A stretch of 64,000 bases of DNA. Origin: an uncultured Candidatus Saccharibacteria bacterium (GTDB lineage Bacteria > Patescibacteriota > Saccharimonadia > Saccharimonadales > Saccharimonadaceae). Shown piece after piece: positions 28,039 through 37,286 of the stretch (positions within the stretch are counted from its first letter, which is position 1; each line of letters begins with the position of its first letter). The notes under the pieces were generated by a model, which saw nothing but the letters and a program-made list of their open reading frames with translations, did no database searches and was not told the DNA's origin. Where the stretch lies: positions 47,484-111,483 of the forward strand of contig CAMZEA010000002.1 of NCBI GenBank assembly GCA_947305655.1, read 5' to 3'. Both the position numbers and the translations under genes were made by a program.

Positions 28039-29063
28039 TGAATATTATACGCAAAATTAGTTTGAAAAACTTCCGTTGTCACGATGAGTTTGTGTTGGAC
28101 TGCAATCGCGTAACGACGTTAATTATTGGCGAGAACGGAAGTGGAAAAACTTCGGTGCTCGAAGCAATTTATATGGCGCTGCGCGGAAAAAGTTTTAAGG
28201 CGACCGATAAGGAGATTTTGCGTCAAGAAGAAGAGTTCTTCCGGGCGGAGGTTGAACTGAACGATGGTCGTAAAATAATTATTCGTTATAGCGAAAATCC
28301 GCTCCGAAAGGAATTTGAGATTGATGGTAAAAAGACAACGAGGTTGCCGAAAAAATATCACTACCCGGTCGTTTTGTTTGAGCCGAATAATATATATTTG
28401 ATTGAATCTTCGCCTTCGAGGAGGAGAGATTATTTTGATGAACTATTTCGTCAGGTCGATCTGAATTACGCAACGAATTTGAGCCGTTATAATAAGGCCT
28501 TAAAGCAACGTAATGATTTGTTAAAGCGTGAAGATATTACGGCTAATGATATCTTCTCGTGGAATATTCTCTGCGCTAAGTATGGCGTGGAGTTGAAGCA
28601 GACGCGCCTCAAGGTGCTGAAGAAAATTAATGAGCTTATGACGAGTAATTATCAGAGTATAGCGAATAATAAGGATGAATGTTATATTGAATATCTTGGC
28701 GAGAATGTTGATGAAAATGAATATTTGGCGCGGCTTTCGCAGAACTTCGAGCGCGATAAAATTCTCGGCTATACGTCGTTCGGTGCGCATCGTGATGATT
28801 ATGAATTTGTGTTTAATGGCAAGAATGCGGACGGATCCGCCTCGCGTGGCGAGATGCGCAGTATTATATTGGCACTAAAATTTATCGAGGCAGAAATCCT
28901 TGAGAAAGAAACCAGAAAACAACCGGTGGTGCTGCTCGATGATATTTTCTCGGAGCTAGACGAAACGAGGCAAAAACATCTCATTCATAACTTTAAAAAC
29001 TACCAAAAAATAATTACTAGTACAAACGTACCAGCAGAGATGCAGGTTAATATGAGTTTGTAG
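28038..29063 (+). CDS. recF: DNA replication/repair protein RecF
   Basis: ISLKNFRCHDEF; IGENGSGKTSVLEAIYMALRGKSFKA; VVLLDDIFSELDETRQKHL. Confidence 0.95.
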   Translation: MNIIRKISLKNFRCHDEFVLDCNRVTTLIIGENGSGKTSVLEAIYMALRGKSFKATDKEILRQEEEFFRAEVELNDGRKIIIRYSENPLRKEFEIDGKKTTRLPKKYHYPVVLFEPNNIYLIESSPSRRRDYFDELFRQVDLNYATNLSRYNKALKQRNDLLKREDITANDIFSWNILCAKYGVELKQTRLKVLKKINELMTSNYQSIANNKDECYIEYLGENVDENEYLARLSQNFERDKILGYTSFGAHRDDYEFVFNGKNADGSASRGEMRSIILALKFIEAEILEKETRKQPVVLLDDIFSELDETRQKHLIHNFKNYQKIITSTNVPAEMQVNMSL

Positions 29064-29952
29064 CGGTAAGAATTTTTTCTGGGATTTTGTCGGTATTATA
29101 TTTTGTGAAGAGAGGCTGAGGGGTTGTGATGGCGGACCAGCCGGTTTTTTGTTTTTTTAGGATAATACGATAATGCGCATAGTCGAGGGCGCGGTTGTAA
29201 TCGTTAATATAGAAGCTAGTGTAATAATAGTCGCCGTTATACTTTCCAGCATTAATGACATATTTATCGGTGAGGCCGAAGGCGGCTTTAATGAATGCGA
29301 CTGGATCTTCCTCGGCGTTTTCGTTATAGTCCGAGAATTCAGTTGGGGTATGAAAAACTAGATTCACGTCAATTAGGTTAACGTCTTTTAGAAGCTTGAG
29401 CTTTTCGATGGCGATGTCGAGATTCTCTGGATCGGCTTTTACGTTAACCACTGGCTTATCGTTGTCGTCATATTGGTAGCTAATAGAGTACAAGGAATTA
29501 TTAATTGGAAGATAGTTAAGAATTGGGTACTTTTCTTTTAATTTTGCGCCCTGCTGAGAAAGAGTGCTACCGACCTTCCCCTCCGCATCGACGAACTCGC
29601 GTTCATGTTTGCTTAAGTAATCTTCGCCTTCGCTATCGCTAGGATTTAGAACGCCTACGATTGCGTTGCTGTCCTCGGAGATTGTAATAGTGTCACTATA
29701 GGAATCAAAATGATTATATTCGACTTTGAGATTGTATTCGCCTGGGAGAAGCCAGACGGTGGCGTTGTTTGCGACGGGAACATCGTTAAGCATAACGGTG
29801 GCGCTATATGGTGCGTATTTCACGATCGTCTTAACTTTACCGATGCGATTAATGAGCGTGATTACGGAATAAATGATTGCAAAGACAAAGAAGAAAGCAA
29901 CGATTGCTAATACTATTTTTTGATTCCTAGTTAGGTTCTTTGGTAAATTCAT
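29047..29952 (-). CDS. single-TM membrane protein with PEGA-like domain, last gene of the T4SS-like operon
   Basis: TM near N-terminus; PYSATVMLNDVPVANNATVWLLPGEYNLKVEYNHFDSYSDTITI; overlaps recF 3' end. Confidence 0.65.
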   Translation of the reverse strand: MNLPKNLTRNQKIVLAIVAFFFVFAIIYSVITLINRIGKVKTIVKYAPYSATVMLNDVPVANNATVWLLPGEYNLKVEYNHFDSYSDTITISEDSNAIVGVLNPSDSEGEDYLSKHEREFVDAEGKVGSTLSQQGAKLKEKYPILNYLPINNSLYSISYQYDDNDKPVVNVKADPENLDIAIEKLKLLKDVNLIDVNLVFHTPTEFSDYNENAEEDPVAFIKAAFGLTDKYVINAGKYNGDYYYTSFYINDYNRALDYAHYRIILKKQKTGWSAITTPQPLFTKYNTDKIPEKILTATNSY

Positions 29953-31730
29953 TAGTTATTCCTCTCGTTCGTCGAATAGGTAGTAGTGGAATTCGTGGAA
30001 TACATTGGATTGCGATACCAACGGACGGCGCCGCCTTTGCCATGGAGAAGGTCTTCTTTGCCAGCCATCGGTGCGCGGGCGGTGTCTTCGCCCCAAGAAG
30101 CGGATGCGATGACGGAATCGAAGCCTTCTATCTCACCGACATATATGAATGTGTGGCCATTCGTGAAGGCAACATCGCCCGGCTGGAGAATACTGGTGTC
30201 GACTGGAGTGTCGGAGTTTTTATTGAGCAGAATCCAACTATGATTTTTTACCCAGCGTTCCTGTGCCCAAGTGCCGCCTTTTTGGTCGTTGTAGTTTTCT
30301 GCGATCCCGGAGTTTTGGACAAGGATCGTTACGAAGCCGCCACAGTCGATGCCCTGTACGCCGCGTGCCCAACCACCAACATAGCGACCTTCTTCGGCGG
30401 ATTTCTTTACGGCGTTTGCATATTCTGGCATGCGATTCGTGTATGGGGCTTTATGGAATTCTGGCCAGGCGTAGGCTTTGACTAGCGCGGTAAACTCGCT
30501 GTTTACGCTACATCCTTTTGCATTGAGGCTGCCATTAACTGCTTGGTAGAGAGTTTCAGCAAAGAGTTTTTGGCCCTTGGCGTTTGGATGGAAACCGTCA
30601 GCCATATAGTCCCAGCCTTTTTCTGAAATGGCCGTTTTCCAGTCGGCGAGATAAATGTTGGAATGCTTTTTCGCAAACTCGCGGAAAATCTCATTGTTTG
30701 AATCGAAGCGGTGAGGATTGTTCATGTCGTAGTTTGTAACAAGAACGATGCGGCGTTGGGCGCCGATTGTGCTGATTGCTTCAGACACTTTCTTCTCGGT
30801 AAGGTCCTCGCTATTGGTGCCGAGGGCGAAGATGACGGTGTCATGAAGTTTGATTTCTTTGGCGACTTTTACGCCTTCGTGCCATTGGCGGCCGCTCTTG
30901 GCGTTAATATCGCTTGAGTCGAGATCGCTGAATTGGCTGCGAATCGAGGCGTTCGAGAAGAACGTGATGGAATCGCCGATGATTGTGAGATTGTGGCCGT
31001 TTTCGGCGCCGCCGGAAGTGCCGGATGCAGCGATACCTTTGCCGCTATACTTCTTGTAGAAATCGCGAGCATAATCGCGGCGCTTTTTTGCGCCCTGGTA
31101 TAGTTGTCCGACGAACGGCTCGTAGTAAAGGATTTCTGACTTACCATTTACGGCGCGCTCAAACAAAGTTAGGAAAACTTCGGCAGCAGCTTCTGGGGTG
31201 CTTTGCTTTTTAATCTCGGTTTGCCAGTTGCGATCGGTTTCGGAAATAGTGTGATCTAGCTCAACGGCAAGGACACGGTCGAGGTCGGCCGATGCAATTT
31301 TTTTGCTTGCCCCGATTCCCCAATATTCGCTACTAGTGTACTGACTGAGGCCGGCGTTTTTTAGCTTAGTGAAGAGTTTGTCTTTGCGACCATAGCCCCA
31401 TTGGAAGAGTCCCCAGAAAGTATCATTGCTGGCGCGAGTTGGTTCGAGGGAGCTTTCGACCATAGCGTTGCCGAGAATGCCGGCGGTTTGGGCGTCATTA
31501 AAACCTTTTTTAATGAAATAGTTCCAAATTTTTTCTTCGATCGAATCGCCGGAAAGAATTGTGGAGGCTGAGTTGCAGGCATCTTCGCCGCCAACCTCGT
31601 TGTAATAATAGACGCCGTTTTGGTCATAATAATCGAGGACGTCTTCACTTGGAATTGCGGCAAAAGCTGGATTCAATATTAGAATTGAGGCAACGAAACT
31701 AATGAGTAATGCTTTTAGGATTGGCTTCAT
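29952..31730 (-). CDS. secreted three-domain cell-wall enzyme: phage-tail-lysozyme-like + SGNH esterase-like + NlpC/P60- or CHAP-like Cys peptidase
   Basis: Signal peptide; SIEEKIWNYFIKKGFNDAQTAGILGNAMVESSLEPTR; LTIIGDSITFFSN..FALGTNSE..ADGFHPNAKGQ; GIDCGGFVTILVQNSGI..GDVAFTNGHTFIYVG. Confidence 0.85.
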   Translation of the reverse strand: MKPILKALLISFVASILILNPAFAAIPSEDVLDYYDQNGVYYYNEVGGEDACNSASTILSGDSIEEKIWNYFIKKGFNDAQTAGILGNAMVESSLEPTRASNDTFWGLFQWGYGRKDKLFTKLKNAGLSQYTSSEYWGIGASKKIASADLDRVLAVELDHTISETDRNWQTEIKKQSTPEAAAEVFLTLFERAVNGKSEILYYEPFVGQLYQGAKKRRDYARDFYKKYSGKGIAASGTSGGAENGHNLTIIGDSITFFSNASIRSQFSDLDSSDINAKSGRQWHEGVKVAKEIKLHDTVIFALGTNSEDLTEKKVSEAISTIGAQRRIVLVTNYDMNNPHRFDSNNEIFREFAKKHSNIYLADWKTAISEKGWDYMADGFHPNAKGQKLFAETLYQAVNGSLNAKGCSVNSEFTALVKAYAWPEFHKAPYTNRMPEYANAVKKSAEEGRYVGGWARGVQGIDCGGFVTILVQNSGIAENYNDQKGGTWAQERWVKNHSWILLNKNSDTPVDTSILQPGDVAFTNGHTFIYVGEIEGFDSVIASASWGEDTARAPMAGKEDLLHGKGGAVRWYRNPMYSTNSTTTYSTNERNN

Positions 31731-34534
31731 ACTGTGTAGTTCCTTCGATCGACGAAAAGATTTGTGGCGTAAGGAATGCTCGATAGAATTTGCGGGATTT
31801 CGGTTTCCAAATTTTCTGGCTCGCCGACAAATTCGGATTGATTTTTTCCGAAGACGAATAGATTAGAATAGTCGTAATTTGCAATTTCGGATGAGTAACG
31901 AGTGAATTCAAGCAAGAATGAAATATCGTCTTTAGTGTAACCAGAAATGCGAGCAAGAGTTCCTTCGAAAGAAGTATCGTCTGGATGTTCTGCTTTATAT
32001 TCTTTTGAGTAGGCGAGAACCGGGTTGAGGCTGGCGGTGTTTTCGCCCTCTTCATACTCGTTGAGAACACGCATATCTTCGACGTAGGCTTGATAATATT
32101 TAAACTCGCTATCCCAACGAGGGTTATCTTTGCTCATCGTGCAGATTTCGCCGGTACCCCATGGGCGGTTGGCTTCGTCCTCGGCGGCATTAATGATATC
32201 GACGGCATCTTCAACGAGATAAAGGTTGTTTCCTACGATGCCGAAATCGGTTTGGAGCGCATTCATAATGTTCGCGTCGAGTACGCCCCACGGCGAATCG
32301 CGCTCTACGCAGAAGCTAATGAACTTTGCGAGCTCTGAGTTTTTGATAATTTTGCCATCACTATCGAGATTTGGTCCGATGACGGAATTATATTTCTTGT
32401 CGTCTGGTTCGAGATTGATAGTGGAGTAGTCGCGGGCTGGAATGACATTGCCATAAATATCGCAAACAGTGTCGAGGGTGCTGTTGCCGCAGCTGCCGTA
32501 GCTTGAAGTGTAGGCAATCTCTTCGTCAGCAGCACTTGCGGTCGGATCGAAGACTTTTCGAAATGCGTTACGAACGAGTGTGCCGAAGCCGGCAAGACCA
32601 TTACCGAGCTTAGAGCCGACGACCGAGAACGAGAGCTTTGAGAGGAGAGAGCCGAGGAAGGTGTTTGGACTCGAAGCATCAAATGGACTGCGCCTGAGGC
32701 GATCGATTTCAGCTTCTTGCGCGAGTACAACTGTAGTTTTGCGATTCTGCTCTTTGACATACTCTTCGCTTGCCGGCATGAAGGCGCTGGCTTGGGTGGC
32801 GAGTTTGAAGTTTGTGGCGGCGCCGCCTTGGGTAAAGAAATGACCACCCAGAATACCGTGATAATGTTCAAAAATGTCATTCGCGAATATCCTCGCTACA
32901 TAAGGAATAATGGTTTGCACAATTGCGCCGACGGCGGCGGTAATTGCGATGCCGCCAACGGTATTTGCTACGGCATTAACGATAAATTTTGCGAGAGTGC
33001 CGCCTGGCATAGCATTTGAGGCAAGAGAAACGATGGCGGAGCTGGCAATTACGCCATTGCAAGTCGCTTGGGAAGCGCCATAGAGTCCAGCAACGGTAGC
33101 GGCAGAACCGAAAATATTTGTCAGCGAGAAAGGAGCAACTTTGTTCTGGTTGACTGGTGTGCCGACGAGGATAAGCTGAGCGCCGTCAGCCTCGAGCGGC
33201 GAGCCGGTCACGGTTTCGTTTCTAGTTTTGCCATCATTGTCGACATATTGAACAGTAGAATCGGTGACCCGAGTGAAGAAGTTTAGAGCTGCGTTTGTGG
33301 CGGAAGAATCGCCTCCGACTGCGATAGTTTTACTAATTGGTTCGGATAAACTCATGAAATAAGCGATGGATTGGAAAATCTGGTAGGCCGTGACGGTTAC
33401 TGCGGCCATATTTGCGACACGAAGGCCAACGCAGGCGTATTTGGCGACGCCGGTTCCCTTTTCGACTTTGCTTACGAGGCCATTAACGAGGGTGCGAGCT
33501 TTTATTTCTGGTGTGTCGCCTTCGAGCTTGCTCGCTTCAATTGTGTCGCCGTTTTTGCCAATTTCGTCTTCGTCGCCGGTTCTTGAATGAACGGAATTGA
33601 CGCTGGCGTCGGAGCCAGTTACGTGGTTGTTGACGACTTCGCGGAAGTTTGCGTCATCTATTTCGGCGTTGCCGGTATCGTGGTGGTTTCTGAGGTTGTT
33701 ACGGGTCACACTTTGTTCCGTCATGAAATTGTCGGCGGAATTATCGAAGAAGCCAGCAACGCGGCCGCGCTTTGCTCTTGTGTAGGCTTCGCGGAAGTTT
33801 GCGTCGTTCGCGAATTTGGTTTGGAAGTCGTCGGCACTAATTATTTCGTCGCCATATTTCAAAACGGTGCGGTTGTTAGCGATGAGCTGTTTGGTATTGA
33901 AGCTACCGTCGGTGTCGACGTAACCAACCTGAATGCCGTTTTTTGCGAGGCGGCGTTTCATGTACGGAGTGAAAGACGTGTAGCGCATCGTAAGCTTATT
34001 TGACATCTTGAGTTGGTCGCCACCATCCATCATGTACTTGAAGAGACGCTGGTTACGCGAAATGTAGGACGGATACTGAATGTCGGTTGCTGCCGTGTAA
34101 GCGCTAGAAAGATGTGCCGGGAGCATGGTCTGGGAGAAATAAAATAGTAAGCCGCCGCCAGCAAGAAGAATAGTAATAATTGTGGCTGGAGCAAGTTTTT
34201 TGAAGTTGCCCTTGCCCTTGCTGGCCAAACGCGCAAAGCGATTGTTGCTAGTTTTTGCGGCTTGTGCGGCGGTGCGACCGGAAACGTTGTTGCGGAATGG
34301 AGTATTGCTAGCGAGAGAGCTAGGTTGATTTTCTTCTGATTGGCGAAGACGGGTAGTGGCGGAGTGTTTGTGATGACGGGAACGATGTTTATTGGCGTCA
34401 GCTTCTTGTTGAAGTTTCGGAAGATTGTTTTCGGCTTCGGAGAGATTTTTGCGAGCAAGAAAATCTGGTCGCTCCATATCATTATATGGATCGTGCGGAA
34501 GACGATACTTTTGACCTTGTGGTTTTGCCACCAT
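31727..34534 (-). CDS. giant T4SS-locus membrane protein
   Basis: Single N-terminal TM (ATIITILLAGGGLLFYF) after basic disordered region, long ectodomain with hydrophobic segments; paralog of 8076-11078; ATGA overlap with the hydrolase gene. Confidence 0.75.
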   Translation of the reverse strand: MVAKPQGQKYRLPHDPYNDMERPDFLARKNLSEAENNLPKLQQEADANKHRSRHHKHSATTRLRQSEENQPSSLASNTPFRNNVSGRTAAQAAKTSNNRFARLASKGKGNFKKLAPATIITILLAGGGLLFYFSQTMLPAHLSSAYTAATDIQYPSYISRNQRLFKYMMDGGDQLKMSNKLTMRYTSFTPYMKRRLAKNGIQVGYVDTDGSFNTKQLIANNRTVLKYGDEIISADDFQTKFANDANFREAYTRAKRGRVAGFFDNSADNFMTEQSVTRNNLRNHHDTGNAEIDDANFREVVNNHVTGSDASVNSVHSRTGDEDEIGKNGDTIEASKLEGDTPEIKARTLVNGLVSKVEKGTGVAKYACVGLRVANMAAVTVTAYQIFQSIAYFMSLSEPISKTIAVGGDSSATNAALNFFTRVTDSTVQYVDNDGKTRNETVTGSPLEADGAQLILVGTPVNQNKVAPFSLTNIFGSAATVAGLYGASQATCNGVIASSAIVSLASNAMPGGTLAKFIVNAVANTVGGIAITAAVGAIVQTIIPYVARIFANDIFEHYHGILGGHFFTQGGAATNFKLATQASAFMPASEEYVKEQNRKTTVVLAQEAEIDRLRRSPFDASSPNTFLGSLLSKLSFSVVGSKLGNGLAGFGTLVRNAFRKVFDPTASAADEEIAYTSSYGSCGNSTLDTVCDIYGNVIPARDYSTINLEPDDKKYNSVIGPNLDSDGKIIKNSELAKFISFCVERDSPWGVLDANIMNALQTDFGIVGNNLYLVEDAVDIINAAEDEANRPWGTGEICTMSKDNPRWDSEFKYYQAYVEDMRVLNEYEEGENTASLNPVLAYSKEYKAEHPDDTSFEGTLARISGYTKDDISFLLEFTRYSSEIANYDYSNLFVFGKNQSEFVGEPENLETEIPQILSSIPYATNLFVDRRNYTV

Positions 34535-34585
34535 AATACGTATTAATTATACAATATTTAAGGTGTTAAAGCCACTATAAGCGGG

Positions 34586-36391
34586 TTATTTTTTGTCTGC
34601 TGGGTTGGTGGTGATGAGTGATTCTTCGGTTTCGGAAGCCACAATCTGAATATGGACGTGGTTTTGGCCAGCAAAGAAGAGGCCTTGGCCGACTGGGAAG
34701 CTAGAAAGACGCTTGCGCTCCTCGTCGGTGAGTTTGAAGACATCAGACATCACGTCAATAGCGGCGGCGTTCTGCTTGAGGAGAAGCTGCATCGAAGAGT
34801 TGTTCACGATAGCGCGGCCCATCTTGGTGCTCATGAAGTCCTCGACGTCCTGCGTAATAGTAGTGAGGCCGAGGTAATACTTACGGGCGCGCTTAGCAAG
34901 GCTAAAGAGGAAGTTTGCGGAATCCTCGTATTTCATGAGATGCCAAGCCTCATCGACGATGAGCATGCGGCGTTTCTTTTCGGCGCGAATAATATTCCAA
35001 ACGTGGCTCAAAACGATGTACATTGCGACTGGACGAAGTTCGTCCTCGAGGTCGCGAATATTGAAGACGACCATTTGGTTGTTAATATCAATATTGCTTT
35101 GCTGCGAGAAAATACCAGCAAAAGTACCGGTAGTGTACTTGCGGAGACGCTGAGCGAGGCTAGGGCCAGTGCCGCCCATATGAAGCAAAGTATCGTAAAG
35201 ATTAATGATGGTCGGAGGAGGTGCGGTATGAGTGAGCGGGTCGTTGGTAATACCGGCGCGAGCATAGGTATCGATAAGTGCCTGGTCAAGGTCGGCTTCC
35301 TCGGTTGGAGTAAGACCTACACCATTAACGGCACCGCCGAGCATGAGGCGGAGGAGGCCGTGGAGCGTAATGAGGTTGGCGCGAAGCGCATCGTTGGCGT
35401 CTTCGGAATCGACAACCTTTGGCAAATCGAATGGATTAATGCGAGCATCGGAGTTGAGGCTGAGGCGGACATAGGCACCGCCAACAGCATCGGCAAGCTT
35501 CTGATACTCATTTTCTGGGTCGATAATGAGGATATCTGTACCGACCATGAGTGAGCGGAGCGCTTCGAGCTTAACAGTGAAAGATTTACCTGCACCAGAC
35601 TTAGCGAAGACGACCATGTTGGCGTTTTCAAGCGAGAAGCGGTCGAAAATAACGAGACCGTTGTTGTGCATGTTGATACCGTAGAGGATACCCTTTTCCT
35701 GAGTAAGGTCAGCGGAAGTGAATGGGAAGCTGGTAGAGACTGCGCCGGTGTTCATGTTACGGCGAATCTGGAGTTGATCAGTACATTGCGGCATGGTGCT
35801 GTTCATGCCCTGCTCTTGTTGTGCACTAGCAACCTTGGTCTTGACCATTTGCTGGCCGAAAATGGTTTCAACTTTTTGCTGGACGAAGTTTAGTTCTTCG
35901 ATGGAGTCAGCGTAAATAGTAATATATAGTGCGTAACGGAAGAAGCGCTCGGCGCCGACCTGAAGTTGGTCGCGGAGCTCCTCGGCGTCGTTGATGGCGG
36001 CTTCGAGCTCTGGGTCACGAACTTTGCCTTTTTCGTTCTTGATATTGATGCTAGCCTCGAGCTGAGTCACTTTCTTGCTCAAGTTCTTCATGATGATGGC
36101 AGTCTCGACTGGATAGACATACATCGAGATATCGAGAACCTCGTCCATATTAATAATGGCGCTGAGCCAGCCGGTTAGAAGTGCACGTGGGTAGGCGTAG
36201 ACATAAATTGTGCGACCATATTTAGTACCAATGCGAAAATGATCGGACTGGAATTCGAGGCTACTTGGCGCGATGGTGTCGCGGAGTGTAGTGATACCCG
36301 CTTCAAAGGCGCGCTGTGCTTCGACTTCTTCTTGAAGTTGAGCTTGGGCCGCAATGTCGGCGGCGCTGAGCTGTGGTTTTTGCTTTGCCAT
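34586..36391 (-). CDS. VirB4/TraC-type secretion ATPase (C-terminal ATPase part)
   Basis: Walker A FAKSGAGKSFTVKLEALR; DILIIDPENEYQKLADAVGG; Walker B RRMLIVDEAWHLM; TTITQDVEDFMST. Confidence 0.9.
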   Translation of the reverse strand: MAKQKPQLSAADIAAQAQLQEEVEAQRAFEAGITTLRDTIAPSSLEFQSDHFRIGTKYGRTIYVYAYPRALLTGWLSAIINMDEVLDISMYVYPVETAIIMKNLSKKVTQLEASINIKNEKGKVRDPELEAAINDAEELRDQLQVGAERFFRYALYITIYADSIEELNFVQQKVETIFGQQMVKTKVASAQQEQGMNSTMPQCTDQLQIRRNMNTGAVSTSFPFTSADLTQEKGILYGINMHNNGLVIFDRFSLENANMVVFAKSGAGKSFTVKLEALRSLMVGTDILIIDPENEYQKLADAVGGAYVRLSLNSDARINPFDLPKVVDSEDANDALRANLITLHGLLRLMLGGAVNGVGLTPTEEADLDQALIDTYARAGITNDPLTHTAPPPTIINLYDTLLHMGGTGPSLAQRLRKYTTGTFAGIFSQQSNIDINNQMVVFNIRDLEDELRPVAMYIVLSHVWNIIRAEKKRRMLIVDEAWHLMKYEDSANFLFSLAKRARKYYLGLTTITQDVEDFMSTKMGRAIVNNSSMQLLLKQNAAAIDVMSDVFKLTDEERKRLSSFPVGQGLFFAGQNHVHIQIVASETEESLITTNPADKK

Positions 36392-36392
36392 A

Positions 36393-37274
36393 TTAAATCT
36401 CCTCCCCTGGTTGCGCTTTTCTTACATATAACTGAGCGACTTTGCTGAAATCACCAAGCGGTTCGCGGACGGCTTCGCCTGGGTTGTTAAAGTTGTAGTA
36501 GAGCTGGCTGAGTTCCTGTGTGTTGAGGCGGACGGCCTGAACGCCAATCTGGAAAAGACCAGAGATGACGGTTTCGACGCGGTTGTTAATTTCGGTAATA
36601 GCCTTGTCGTAGACGGCGCGATCGATACGAGTAACTGGTGGAGTCTTGTCTTTCGTAAAGGATTTGAAGAAGTTCTTGGACTGTTCGAGCGCCTTCTCGG
36701 CTTCTTTGGATGAATAGTAAGGGATGACAATGAAGAAGGACTTGTCCATAATGTTGGCTTCCTGGCTCAAAATGTCGATGAAGTTGATGTAATCGTCCAT
36801 CAAGACGCCGAGGAGCATATTGTCGTTCTTGCGGCGGAGATCCATGAGACGATCGATGTATGGTGCGATATCGACGCGCTGAGAACGGATAAGAATTTGG
36901 ACCGTGAAATCGAGGGAGTTCAAGAAGTTTTGGTAGGAGTATTCGACGGATTCGCGTTCGGATTCAGACATGAGGTCGAAGTTAATCGATTTGCAGGCAA
37001 CAACGGCGCGGAAGGAGCCGTCTTTCATGATAACCATAGAGTCGCGGAGCTCGGAGAAGATGAGAGAATGCTGGGTAGAAGTTGGGTTATCGCGACGGGC
37101 TGGACGAGCAGCGGCAGCCTGTGGAGTCTGCTGAGGCTGAGCTGCTGGTTGTGGACCGGCGACTTGCGGTACGGCTGGCTGGGCCTGCATTTGCGGATTA
37201 AAAGCCTGTGGCGCAGCTGGCGCTTGAAGCGGCTGGCCCGGGTTTATTGGTGGTTGTATTTGATTTGGTTGCAC
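36393..37274 (-). CDS. TraC/VirB4 N-terminal-like protein with Pro/Gln/Ala-rich N-terminus
   Basis: QHSLIFSELRDSMVIMKDGSFRAVVACKSINFDLMSESERESVEYSYQNFLNSL; directly upstream of the ATPase gene. Confidence 0.75.
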   Translation of the reverse strand: MQPNQIQPPINPGQPLQAPAAPQAFNPQMQAQPAVPQVAGPQPAAQPQQTPQAAAARPARRDNPTSTQHSLIFSELRDSMVIMKDGSFRAVVACKSINFDLMSESERESVEYSYQNFLNSLDFTVQILIRSQRVDIAPYIDRLMDLRRKNDNMLLGVLMDDYINFIDILSQEANIMDKSFFIVIPYYSSKEAEKALEQSKNFFKSFTKDKTPPVTRIDRAVYDKAITEINNRVETVISGLFQIGVQAVRLNTQELSQLYYNFNNPGEAVREPLGDFSKVAQLYVRKAQPGEEI

Positions 37275-37286
37275 TGCTTTGACTCC

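Noticed and set aside
29940-30485. 181-aa plus-strand ORF opposite the tri-domain hydrolase
   Set aside because: Antisense shadow ORF; domains of the hydrolase are on the minus strand
34652-35554. 300-aa plus-strand ORF opposite the VirB4-like ATPase
   Set aside because: Antisense shadow of a clearly coding gene; no promoter or SD support
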